From NCBI GenBank assembly GCA_017399695.1, contig JAFQBK010000002.1:62001-126000 (forward strand): a DNA stretch of 64,000 nucleotides. The letters are read 5' to 3'. Below are positions 38,270-46,029 of this stretch, one piece after another. The notes under the pieces were generated by a model. That model saw only the letters and a program-made list of their open reading frames with translations. It ran no database searches and was not told the origin of the DNA. Positions within the stretch are counted from its first letter, which is position 1; each line of letters starts with the position of its first letter. Position numbers and translations under genes: made by a program. Source of the DNA: Clostridia bacterium (GTDB lineage Bacteria > Bacillota > Clostridia > UBA1381 > UBA9506).

Positions 38270-39175
38270 ATGAGAAGAAATTATCGTGGGAGACCGACGC
38301 GCCCCGGCTATAAACCGAAAAAGAAGCTGGATGTCGGCGTGTTTTTTAAGCATATTGGTCTGCCGCTTTTGATTATAATTGTATTGATTGGCGGTTTTTT
38401 TGTAGCATCCAACCTGACCGGCGGCGGTCAGAATGTGCCGGAGCCGACAGCGCCGGCAACGCAGTCGCCGGAACCAACTGTGGAGCCTACCCCCGAACCA
38501 ACGCCTGAGTCAACACCGACCCCTTGGGTTATCAATAAAACGGCGGAGCACGACGCACAGTATGTTGATATCTATAACGGCTACGAGGGGGAAAAGGTTG
38601 CATACCTGACCTTTGATGACGGACCAACCTCCAATGTAACGCCGAAAATTCTTGAAATTTTAAGAGAAAAGGACGTAAAAGCAACATTTTTTGTTCTGGG
38701 TAAAATGCTGACGGCATATCCGGAGTTGGCACAGCAGGCGGTCAGCGAAGGTCACGTTTTGGCAAACCATTCCTACAGCCACGATTATAAACAGATTTAC
38801 GGCTCGACGGAGAGCTTTTTGGATGAAATTAAAAAGGCAGAAAATGCCATTATCAATACAGTTGGTGAGGAAGGGTATACCCGTGTATTCCGTTTTCCGG
38901 GTGGCTCCCATAACAGAGATGCGGCATTTAAGGACGCGCTCCTGACGGAAAACTATGTGTATGTGGATTGGAACGTCATCAGCGGCGATGCCGAGGGACA
39001 TAACATTTCGCCGGAAAAGCAACTGCAAAAAGTGAAAACGACTGCGAAAGGCTTAAGTCATATCGTTGTTTTGATGCACGATGCGGCGACTAAGAAAACG
39101 ACTGCCGAAGCCCTGCCGCAAATCATTGATTATCTGCGCGGCGAGGGATATGAATTCAGAACATTAAAAAGATAA
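38270..39175 (+). CDS. Membrane-anchored NodB-type polysaccharide deacetylase
   Basis: 301 residues. A basic cytoplasmic tail is followed by one membrane anchor (about 29-50), a Pro/Thr/Glu-rich linker of PEPT repeats (about 58-88) and a NodB domain. The metal motif is LTFDDGPT, with HSYSH as the His-x3-His pair, RFPGGSHN, and LMHDA near the end. It removes acetyl groups from N-acetylglucosamine or N-acetylmuramic acid in the cell wall, giving lysozyme resistance or allowing turnover. It is divergent from the PdaA-type gene. It is a separate transcription unit ended by the hairpin at 39181. Exact position of deacetylation on peptidoglycan is unknown. Confidence 0.9.
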   Translation: MRRNYRGRPTRPGYKPKKKLDVGVFFKHIGLPLLIIIVLIGGFFVASNLTGGGQNVPEPTAPATQSPEPTVEPTPEPTPESTPTPWVINKTAEHDAQYVDIYNGYEGEKVAYLTFDDGPTSNVTPKILEILREKDVKATFFVLGKMLTAYPELAQQAVSEGHVLANHSYSHDYKQIYGSTESFLDEIKKAENAIINTVGEEGYTRVFRFPGGSHNRDAAFKDALLTENYVYVDWNVISGDAEGHNISPEKQLQKVKTTAKGLSHIVVLMHDAATKKTTAEALPQIIDYLRGEGYEFRTLKR

Positions 39176-39180
39176 AGATG

Positions 39181-39220
39181 GGGATGTAGCAATATGATTT
39201 CATTTTGCTACATCCCTTTA
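39181..39220 (+). terminator. Terminator after the NodB-type deacetylase gene
   Basis: GGGATGTAGCAA (39181-39192) pairs with TTGCTACATCCC (39205-39216), a perfect 12-bp stem followed by TTTATTTT. Confidence 0.9.
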
Positions 39221-39269
39221 TTTTCACCATTTGGCGAATATTGCATACAATGACCTTGAGGTGATTGTT

Positions 39270-39641
39270 ATGTTTTATGCCATCGTATTGGATACGTTTA
39301 TTTTGTTTTTGCTCATTTACGCGCTCTTGGACTTGTTTGTCAGACTGTCCGATTTTTTGCTTGATAAATTTTCAAAGGTCCCTCAAATCGAAAGCGCAAG
39401 GCTCGTGTTTGTTTCGGAGGGTGAAACGCTACTGGAAGCAAAACTTCGGAATTTACTCAAGCGTTGCGAAACCGAGGGTTGTATCCTTTTGGCAGTCGAT
39501 GATGGGCTGGGGGAAGAAAACCGATTGCTTATGACCGCGCTTATGGGAGAGTACGACTGCCTTTCGCTTGTTACCAAAGAAGAACTGGTCAGAATGGTAG
39601 AAGAAAAAGAAACGCTCGGGGAAAACCCTCGAGCGAATTAA
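39270..39641 (+). CDS. Small membrane protein, function unknown
   Basis: About 123 residues. I do not recognise it. The N-terminal ~25 residues (MFYAIVLDTFILFLLIYALLDLFV) form one hydrophobic segment. The rest is a soluble alpha/beta stretch with ARLVFVSEGETLLEAKLRNLL and CILLAVDDGLGEENRLL, suggesting a small Rossmann-like or flavodoxin-like fold. GAGGTG lies 6 bp before ATG 39270. Its stop overlaps the end of the convergent mnmA gene by four bases, so no terminator separates them. It stands alone after a terminator; no operon context gives a clue. Confidence 0.7.
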   Translation: MFYAIVLDTFILFLLIYALLDLFVRLSDFLLDKFSKVPQIESARLVFVSEGETLLEAKLRNLLKRCETEGCILLAVDDGLGEENRLLMTALMGEYDCLSLVTKEELVRMVEEKETLGENPRAN

Positions 39642-40684
39642 TACATATTATCGATAACTGCGCCGCCCAACACGCGGTCGCCTGCGTAAAAGACAACGGC
39701 TTGCCCCGGCGTTACGGCGCGTACGGGCAGGTCTGTTTTTATATGAACTTTTCCGTCTGCCAAAGCGGTAACCGTGCAGGGAACCAAGGGGGCAGAGTAG
39801 CGGATTTTGCACACGACGGAGGAGTTTTCGGAAAGCGAATCACTACTCGTCAGCCGTAAATCCGAAGCGGTAAATTCCTGCATGAATTCGGTCCCTTGTT
39901 CGCCCAGATAAACCGTGTTGGTTTCGGCGGAAAGTCCGGTAACGAACATTGGTTTACCAAAGGTAACGCCCAGCCCTTTTCTTTGACCGACCGTAAAGTG
40001 TGCCACACCGTTGTGCTCACCCAAAACAGTACCGTCTGTCGACTTAAAATATCCCTTTTGGTCTTTGTAATTTGCATACTCACGCAAAAAGCGCATATAG
40101 TCTCCGTCGGGGATAAAGCAGATATCCTGACTGTCCGGCTTGTGCGCAACAGGGAGTGCGAGGTCCTCTGCCATCCGGCGAATCTGCTCTTTATCAAATT
40201 CCCCGAGCGGCATCAAGGTTTTGGAAAGCTCCTTTTGCGTCAGGGTGTAGAGAAAATAGCTCTGATCCTTTTTGCCGGCGACACCTGCCATCAGGCAGTA
40301 GGTACCATCGGGTGCCTTTTGAATTTTCGCATAATGCCCCGTGGCAATGAAATCTGCACCGTTTTGTTCGGCGTACTCTAAAAACTTCCCGAATTTAATT
40401 TTCTGATTGCAGATAATGCAGGGATTGGGCGTGCGTGCCTTTTGATATTCGTTGGCGAAATAGTCCATAACGTCATTTGCAAATTCAGTGGTGAAATCAA
40501 CCGTTTGGTGCGCAATCGAAAGCGCATCTGCCACACGGGCGGCATCCTCAGCAGCCTTTTCCGTACCGGTGGGAGTAAGGAGAAAGGTAACCCCAATGAC
40601 TTCGTAGCCCTGTTCTTTTAATAATGCCGCGGCGACCGAAGAATCTACGCCGCCACTCATGCCAATCATGACTTTTTTCTTCAT
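39638..40684 (-). CDS. mnmA: tRNA-specific 2-thiouridylase MnmA
   Basis: 348 residues. MnmA puts the 2-thio group on uridine 34 of tRNA-Lys, -Glu and -Gln using sulphur from a cysteine desulfurase. The PP-loop is GMSGGVDSSVAAALL at the N terminus. NPCIICNQKIKFG carries one catalytic Cys and SQDICFIPDGDYMRFL the second. GHYAKI and TVGQRKGLG are also conserved. The start is ATG 40684; the longer upstream ORF has no homology-like content. It is a single gene on this strand, convergent with the small membrane protein and divergent from the zinc-ribbon gene. Confidence 0.96.
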   Translation of the reverse strand: MKKKVMIGMSGGVDSSVAAALLKEQGYEVIGVTFLLTPTGTEKAAEDAARVADALSIAHQTVDFTTEFANDVMDYFANEYQKARTPNPCIICNQKIKFGKFLEYAEQNGADFIATGHYAKIQKAPDGTYCLMAGVAGKKDQSYFLYTLTQKELSKTLMPLGEFDKEQIRRMAEDLALPVAHKPDSQDICFIPDGDYMRFLREYANYKDQKGYFKSTDGTVLGEHNGVAHFTVGQRKGLGVTFGKPMFVTGLSAETNTVYLGEQGTEFMQEFTASDLRLTSSDSLSENSSVVCKIRYSAPLVPCTVTALADGKVHIKTDLPVRAVTPGQAVVFYAGDRVLGGAVIDNMY

Positions 40685-40775
40685 GCCGCACACCGCCTTT
40701 CGTAATTTTACGTATTTATTATACACAAAAAACAGAAGTGATGCAATCCCCGCATCAAAAATAGGGAAAATCGTC

Positions 40776-40804
40776 TTGCAAAACGGAGCATTTCCTGATA
40801 AAAT
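40776..40804 (+). promoter_or_regulatory. Promoter of the zinc-ribbon/rapZ unit
   Basis: TTGCAA (40776-40781), a 17-bp spacer and TAAAAT (40799-40804), about 33 bp before ATG 40837. Confidence 0.6.
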
Positions 40805-40836
40805 CAGTATAAACGAAAGTATCACAGGAGAAAATG

Positions 40837-41055
40837 ATGGAGTATCAATTCGACCACAGACCGATGTGTAAATACTGTACGAACGCGAAACCGATTCCCT
40901 ATACGGAGGATGTGCTCTGTAAGCGTTGCGGAGCGGTTCCTGAAACGCACGTTTGTAAAAAGTTTAAGTACAATCTGCTTGCACGGGATGTGCGTAGGAA
41001 AAAGGGACTCGATGTAACGAAATTTTCCGCAGAGGATTTCAGTTTGGATGATTGA
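40837..41055 (+). CDS. Small zinc-ribbon-like protein
   Basis: About 72 residues with CKYC and CKRC knuckles about 16 residues apart, then another Cys in THVCKKFKYN. This looks like a zinc ribbon followed by a basic helix and an acidic tail (FSAEDFSLDD). AGGAG (40826-40830) suits ATG 40837 or 40834. The end overlaps the upstream part of the longest rapZ ORF, so the two genes are translationally close. The role is unknown; the fold suggests RNA, DNA or protein binding. Confidence 0.72.
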   Translation: MEYQFDHRPMCKYCTNAKPIPYTEDVLCKRCGAVPETHVCKKFKYNLLARDVRRKKGLDVTKFSAEDFSLDD

Positions 41056-41068
41056 TGAGGTGATGAGG

Positions 41069-41923
41069 ATGCAATTTGTGATTGTAACGGGAATGTCCGG
41101 TGCGGGCAAGACCAGCGTGGCACACGTTTTGGAGGATAGCGGCTACTACTGTATCGATAATCTCCCGCCGACGCTTTTGTCTAATTTTGCATCACTTTGT
41201 AGTAGCGCCAATCTTTCGATGGACAAAGTTGCCCTGGTTGTTGATGCGCGCGGAGGCGAACAGATTTCCAGCCTCGGCGAAGAGGTGGACAAGCTGAAAA
41301 AGAACGGAAATCATTGTAGCCTTTTGTTTTTGGAGGCGACGGATGAGAGCATCATCAAGCGATATAAAGAAACAAGGCGTAAGCATCCGCAGGCGGCAGA
41401 AGGACGGCTCGAAGAGGGAATTGCGCGGGAACGGGAACTGCTTTCTGATATTCGCGGTCGCGCTGATTATGTTCTAGATACTTCAGGACTCTTAACGCGC
41501 CAACTCAAAGAGCAGGTGCTGTCTCTTTTTGAAAAGAAAGAGCCTTTTGAAAATATTAGTGTTAATGTCGTTTCTTTTGGTTTTAAGTATGGGATTCCTT
41601 TAGACAGCGATTTGGTGTTTGATGTCCGCTTTTTGCCGAATCCGTTTTATGAGTCGGAACTTAAGGAGCATACGGGACTGGAAAAAGAGGTTCAGGAGTT
41701 CGTATTAAGGGCAGATGAGTCGCAGGAGTTTTTGAAAAAGCTCGAGCAGTTGTTTTTGTTTCTCCTGCCGCAGTATATCAAAGAGGGAAAAACGCAGCTG
41801 GTCGTCGCTATCGGCTGTACGGGCGGAAAACACCGCTCGGTGACGGTTGCAGAACAACTGGCAAAAAGCCTTTTAAAGCACCGGTATTTTGCGGTGGCAA
41901 ATCATAGAGATATAAAGAAATAA
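41069..41923 (+). CDS. rapZ: RapZ/YvcJ nucleotide-binding RNase adapter
   Basis: About 284 residues. The P-loop is TGMSGAGKTS at the start, followed by SGYYCIDNLPP, typical of RapZ/YvcJ. The C-terminal domain has FGFKYGIP, FDVRFLPNPFY and the conserved GCTGGKHRSV. In E. coli RapZ targets small RNA GlmZ for RNase E and senses glucosamine-6-P; in Bacillus YvcJ hydrolyses GTP and affects competence. ATG 41069 has GAGGTG 6 bp upstream; the longer ORF starts at 41048 inside the previous gene. The usual downstream neighbours yvcK and whiA are absent here, and pnp follows instead after a terminator. Confidence 0.95.
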   Translation: MQFVIVTGMSGAGKTSVAHVLEDSGYYCIDNLPPTLLSNFASLCSSANLSMDKVALVVDARGGEQISSLGEEVDKLKKNGNHCSLLFLEATDESIIKRYKETRRKHPQAAEGRLEEGIARERELLSDIRGRADYVLDTSGLLTRQLKEQVLSLFEKKEPFENISVNVVSFGFKYGIPLDSDLVFDVRFLPNPFYESELKEHTGLEKEVQEFVLRADESQEFLKKLEQLFLFLLPQYIKEGKTQLVVAIGCTGGKHRSVTVAEQLAKSLLKHRYFAVANHRDIKK

Positions 41924-41975
41924 AGACGCCTTGGGCGTCCTCCCTAAGTGAGGCCGCCCAAGGCATCTTTATTTT
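41922..41975 (+). terminator. Terminator after rapZ
   Basis: AAAGACGCCTTGGGCG (41922-41937) pairs with CGCCCAAGGCATCTTT (41955-41970) with one mismatch, followed by ATTTT. Confidence 0.88.
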
Positions 41976-41992
41976 CGTGTGGAAAAAACTTC

Positions 41993-42021
41993 TTGAAATT
42001 TATATATTATTATGTTATAAT
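41993..42021 (+). promoter_or_regulatory. Promoter of pnp
   Basis: TTGAAA (41993-41998), a 17-bp spacer and a perfect TATAAT (42016-42021). This predicts a leader of about 120 bases before the pnp start. Confidence 0.75.
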
Positions 42022-42051
42022 TACTTTTTGGTATGATAAATGGTGTAAAGT

Positions 42052-42114
42052 AGGCAAGAAGTAAGAGATAAGCGGCAAATGGATTTGTTTGCAATTTATC
42101 TCTTATCTCTTGCC
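42052..42114 (+). promoter_or_regulatory. Structured pnp leader with two competing hairpins
   Basis: AAGAGATAAG (42063-42072) can pair with CTTATCTCTT (42102-42111), or AGAGATAA can pair with TTATCTCT at 42096-42103 with an inner GCAAA/TTTGC stem. The alternatives exclude each other. In enterobacteria the pnp leader hairpin is cut by RNase III and used for autoregulation; a similar role here is inference. Confidence 0.55.
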
Positions 42115-42147
42115 ATAGCACCAAAATTTTAACAAATGGAGGTAGTT

Positions 42148-44250
42148 ATGTTTAGAACATTTGAAATGGAACTGGCCGGCAGACCGCTGGTCATCGAAAC
42201 AGGAAAGTATGCAGAGCTTGCAGGCGGTGCAGTTATGGTTCGCTACGGCGATACCGCAGTACTGTCTACTGCAACCATGGCAGCAAAACCACGTGACGGT
42301 ATCGATTTCTTCCCCTTGAGCGTTGATTTTGAAGAAAAGTTATACGCAGTCGGTAAAATCCCGGGTGGATTTATCCGCCGTGAGGGCAAGCCGTCGGAAA
42401 AGGCAATCCTTACGTCCCGTGTGATTGACCGTCCGATTCGTCCGCTTTTCCCGAAGGATTTGCGTAACGATGTCAGCGTAGTCAATACCGTTATGTCTGT
42501 GGAGCAGGACAACGCACCGGAAATTGCCGCTATGATTGGTACTTCCGTTGCAATTTCGATTTCTTCGATTCCGTTTAACGGACCGATTGGTGGTGTTTTC
42601 GTAGGTCTGGTTGACGGCGAGTTCGTCCTAAATCCGACCGCAGAGCAGCGTGAAAAGAGCCGCTTGAGCCTGACGGTTGCCGGCACCAAGGAAAAGGTTG
42701 TTATGATTGAGGCAGGCGCAAAAGAGGTTGACGAAGAAACGATGTTTAATGCGATTATGTTCGCACATGAGCACATCAAGACCATCTGCGATTTTGTTTC
42801 CAAGATTCAGGCAGAGGTTGGTAAGCCGAAGATGGCTTATGAGCCGCACATTGTAGATGAAGAATTCTATGAAGAAATCAAGTCTTATGCGCTTGATAAG
42901 CTGAAAGTAGCACTCGATACGGATGACAAAAATGTCCGTGAAGCAAACATGAAAGTTTTCTATGCCGGTCTTTATGAGCACTTCGAGGGTAAATACTCCG
43001 AAGAGGAAGACGGCGAGAGAATCGTAGAAGCAGTCGAAAAGATTATGAAATTCATCGTTCGTCGTTGGATTTTGGATGAGGGTAAGCGTGTAGACGGAAG
43101 AAAGATTTTGGATATCCGTCCGCTGTCTGCAGAGGTCGCACTTCTCCCGAGAACGCACGGTTCCGGTATGTTCAGCCGTGGACAGACGCAGGTTCTTACC
43201 GTTGCAACCCTGGGTGCAATGGGCGATGCTCAGATGCTCGACGGTATTGATTTGGATGACCAGAAACGCTATATGCATCACTATAACTTCCCGTCCTATT
43301 CGGTTGGTGAAACCCGTCCGTCGAGAGGTCCGGGCCGTCGTGAAATCGGTCACGGTGCGCTGGCTGAGCGTGCTCTTGAACCGGTGATTCCGCCGGAAGA
43401 GGAGTTCCCGTATGCAATCCGTCTGGTATCCGAAGTATTAAGCTCCAACGGCAGTACCTCCCAGGCAAGTGTCTGCGGAAGCACCTTGGCACTGATGGAT
43501 GCCGGTGTGCCGATTAAGGCTCCGGTTGCAGGTATCTCTGTTGGTTTGGTTACCGAGGGAGACCGCTTTATTACTATGACTGACATTCAGGGCCTTGAGG
43601 ACTTCTATGGCGATATGGACTTTAAGGTTGCAGGTACCAAAGAGGGTATTACCGCCATTCAGATGGATATTAAGATCGACGGTTTGACCCCGGCAATCAT
43701 CAAGCAGGCTCTCGTTCAGACCAGAGATGCACGTTATCACATCATTGACGATGTACTCTTAAAGGCAATCGAAGCTCCGCGTCCGGAACTTTCCAAGTAC
43801 GCACCGAAGATTTACACGATGAACATCGATACCGATAAGATTCGTGACGTTATCGGCAGCGGCGGTAAGGTAATCCAGAAGATTATTGCAGAAACCGGAA
43901 CGAAGATTGATATCGAAGAAGACGGTACGATTTATATTTCCACCAGCGATGAGGAAATGGCACAGCGTGCAATTGAAATCATTAAGGGAATCACCGGCGA
44001 AATTGAAATCGGCAAGATTTATAAAGCAAAGGTTGTTACCATCACAACCTTCGGTGCTTTCGTTGAGTTCCTGCCGGGTAAAGAAGGTCTGGTACACATT
44101 TCCAAGCTGGATGAAAAACGTGTGGAAAAAGTAGAAGATGTCGTCAGCGTTGGCGATGAAATTATGGTTAAAGTAATGGAAGTTGACCGTCAGGGCAGAA
44201 TCAACCTGTCCAGAAAAGATGCTCTCCGTGAGCTTGGTCAGCAGAACTAA
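42148..44250 (+). CDS. pnp: Polyribonucleotide nucleotidyltransferase (PNPase)
   Basis: About 700 residues. PNPase degrades RNA 3' to 5' by phosphorolysis and can add nucleotides in reverse. Two RNase PH domains are visible ([16 protein letters not shown] near residue 30; [22 protein letters not shown] in the second), the latter followed by [22 protein letters not shown] domain with [12 protein letters not shown] and an S1 domain ([19 protein letters not shown]) end the protein. ATG 42148 follows GGAGG by 6 bp; the longer start at 42136 overlaps that site. rpsO, the common upstream neighbour, is not here. It has its own promoter and terminator. Confidence 0.97.
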   Translation: MFRTFEMELAGRPLVIETGKYAELAGGAVMVRYGDTAVLSTATMAAKPRDGIDFFPLSVDFEEKLYAVGKIPGGFIRREGKPSEKAILTSRVIDRPIRPLFPKDLRNDVSVVNTVMSVEQDNAPEIAAMIGTSVAISISSIPFNGPIGGVFVGLVDGEFVLNPTAEQREKSRLSLTVAGTKEKVVMIEAGAKEVDEETMFNAIMFAHEHIKTICDFVSKIQAEVGKPKMAYEPHIVDEEFYEEIKSYALDKLKVALDTDDKNVREANMKVFYAGLYEHFEGKYSEEEDGERIVEAVEKIMKFIVRRWILDEGKRVDGRKILDIRPLSAEVALLPRTHGSGMFSRGQTQVLTVATLGAMGDAQMLDGIDLDDQKRYMHHYNFPSYSVGETRPSRGPGRREIGHGALAERALEPVIPPEEEFPYAIRLVSEVLSSNGSTSQASVCGSTLALMDAGVPIKAPVAGISVGLVTEGDRFITMTDIQGLEDFYGDMDFKVAGTKEGITAIQMDIKIDGLTPAIIKQALVQTRDARYHIIDDVLLKAIEAPRPELSKYAPKIYTMNIDTDKIRDVIGSGGKVIQKIIAETGTKIDIEEDGTIYISTSDEEMAQRAIEIIKGITGEIEIGKIYKAKVVTITTFGAFVEFLPGKEGLVHISKLDEKRVEKVEDVVSVGDEIMVKVMEVDRQGRINLSRKDALRELGQQN

Positions 44251-44261
44251 TCGCTGTAAAT

Positions 44262-44294
44262 AAAAGCTGCGGCAAATATGTCGCAGCTTTTTCT
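44262..44294 (+). terminator. Terminator after pnp
   Basis: AAAAGCTGCG (44262-44271) pairs with CGCAGCTTTT (44282-44291), extended inward by a G-U and a G-C pair, followed by TTC. It lies 21 bp before the radical SAM start. Confidence 0.85.
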
Positions 44295-44314
44295 TTACGA
44301 AAGGAGGAAAGCAG

Positions 44315-45952
44315 ATGTCTTTGTTGGTAGCCATCAATGCAAAATATATCCACACAAACCTTGCAGTACGTTACTTAAGACAGACAACAGGCTGTGAGAT
44401 ACGGGAATATTCTATCAATGACCGCACGGAAACCGTGATGGCAGATATTTATTTGAGTGGCAAAAAGACGATTCTGTTTTCCTGCTATCTCTGGAATATC
44501 CGTATGGTGCTTGAGCTTTGCTCCCGCCTGAAGAAAGCGGATTCGTCCATCCAAACGGTACTCGGCGGACCCGAGGTCAGCTTTTCAGCAGAAGAAATCT
44601 TAAGTGAGCATCCGTATGTGGATTTTGTCATACGCGGTGAGGGAGAAGAAAGTGTTCCGGTATTTCTCGCGGCAAAGGAAAGCGGAGATTTTCGTACGGT
44701 TTTAGGCTTATCCTATCGGGAGATGGGCAAAATTATCACCAATCCTCCGGCGCCTGTACCGGAGTTAGATTCGATTCCTTTCCCATATGATGACGGAGAA
44801 CTCGAGGACCTTTCCGGACGACTTATTTATTATGAAACCTCCCGTGGTTGTCCATTCCGTTGCGGTTTCTGCCTTTCGTCAGCGACAACCGGCGTACGAT
44901 TTTTGCCACTGGAGCGTGTAAAAAAAGAGTTGCTCGCCTTTATCCTTGCAGGTGTGCCGCTAGTCAAACTGGTTGACCGAACTTTTAATGCGGACAACAG
45001 GCGCGCGGTTGAAATTGTCAATTTTATCAAAGAACATTCCGAAAAAACCTGCTTTCACTTTGAGGTGAAAGCCGAAACGATGTCGGAGGAACTTGTAGAT
45101 GCGCTTATGGGCGCGAGAAAAGGCTTGTTCCAGCTTGAAATCGGCGTTCAGAGCACAAATCCGGAGACGCTTTCAAAAATTAAACGGGGAGCGGATTTCG
45201 GCAAGATTACAGATGTGGTCAACCGCCTCAAAAAGAACGGAAATATCCATCTGCATCTGGATTTGATTGCGGGCTTGCCCGGAGAAAGCTATGCACAGTT
45301 TGCACGCTCATTTGACGATGTATTTTCGCTTAGGCCCCACGATTTACAGTTGGGCTTTTTGAAAAAATTAAAAGGTGCGACGCTCGATACCAAAGGTAGC
45401 CGATTTACCGATGAACCACCGTATGAGGTAATCCACAGTGATGCGATGAGTTATGCGGAAATTTTGCTATTGAAGGATATTGAAGATGTGCTTGAAAAAT
45501 ACTATAACAGTGGAACTTTTTCTCGCTCGCTTTCGTACCTGATAACAGAGGATGACGCAAGTAGTGCGTTCTGCTTTTTTGAAAAACTGGCACGCTTTTT
45601 TAGGGAAAAAGGATATAGCGGGCAGGCGCTTTCCCGCAAGTCTTTGTATGAAATTTTATGCGAATTTGGAGAAAGAGAAGTCAAAGCAGAACAAATACAA
45701 GAATATCTTGCGTTTGACTATCTTACGCATTATAAAGACCATTTGAGTTTTATGCACGCAGACGATTTAAAACAGAGGGCGTTTGAGTTTCTTAAAACCG
45801 AGGGAATCGCAGAAAAATATTTCCCTCAGCGAAAGGACGAAAAACCGACGGAATTATACAAACATTTGCGCTTTTACCGCTTCGGCGAAAAGGTTTTTGC
45901 TTTTGATGCAGAAAATGCGATAAATTGCGATATTACAGCAGATTTTTCTTGA
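44315..45952 (+). CDS. B12-binding-type radical SAM protein (DUF4080-like)
   Basis: 545 residues. The N-terminal ~140 residues form a cobalamin-binding-like Rossmann domain (LLVAINAKYIHTNLAVRYLR, VLGGPEVSFSAEEIL) and the radical SAM barrel follows, with the cluster motif SRGCPFRCGFCLSS (Cys-x3-Cys-x2-Cys). FQLEIGVQSTNPETL and LDLIAGLPGES are typical of this class. The C-terminal ~170 residues match what I recall of DUF4080. The substrate is unknown; relatives methylate or rearrange diverse molecules. AGGAGG precedes ATG 44315. The stop overlaps the -35 box of the thrS promoter. Confidence 0.9.
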   Translation: MSLLVAINAKYIHTNLAVRYLRQTTGCEIREYSINDRTETVMADIYLSGKKTILFSCYLWNIRMVLELCSRLKKADSSIQTVLGGPEVSFSAEEILSEHPYVDFVIRGEGEESVPVFLAAKESGDFRTVLGLSYREMGKIITNPPAPVPELDSIPFPYDDGELEDLSGRLIYYETSRGCPFRCGFCLSSATTGVRFLPLERVKKELLAFILAGVPLVKLVDRTFNADNRRAVEIVNFIKEHSEKTCFHFEVKAETMSEELVDALMGARKGLFQLEIGVQSTNPETLSKIKRGADFGKITDVVNRLKKNGNIHLHLDLIAGLPGESYAQFARSFDDVFSLRPHDLQLGFLKKLKGATLDTKGSRFTDEPPYEVIHSDAMSYAEILLLKDIEDVLEKYYNSGTFSRSLSYLITEDDASSAFCFFEKLARFFREKGYSGQALSRKSLYEILCEFGEREVKAEQIQEYLAFDYLTHYKDHLSFMHADDLKQRAFEFLKTEGIAEKYFPQRKDEKPTELYKHLRFYRFGEKVFAFDAENAINCDITADFS

Positions 45953-45977
45953 CTTTACGCTCCAAAGAAGATATGAT
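45949..45977 (+). promoter_or_regulatory. Promoter of thrS
   Basis: TTGACT (45949-45954), a 17-bp spacer and TATGAT (45972-45977). The leader to ATG 46030 is only about 45 bases, too short for a T-box. Confidence 0.7.
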
Positions 45978-46029
45978 TATATAATAAGGTTTATACTACT
46001 ATTTTGTTTTCGGAAAGGAATGAGAATGT

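Noticed and set aside
42628..43353. 241-codon reading frame on the minus strand inside pnp
   Set aside because: Antisense to a clearly real gene, with no ribosome site and no recognisable protein pattern; a shadow of the codon bias of pnp.
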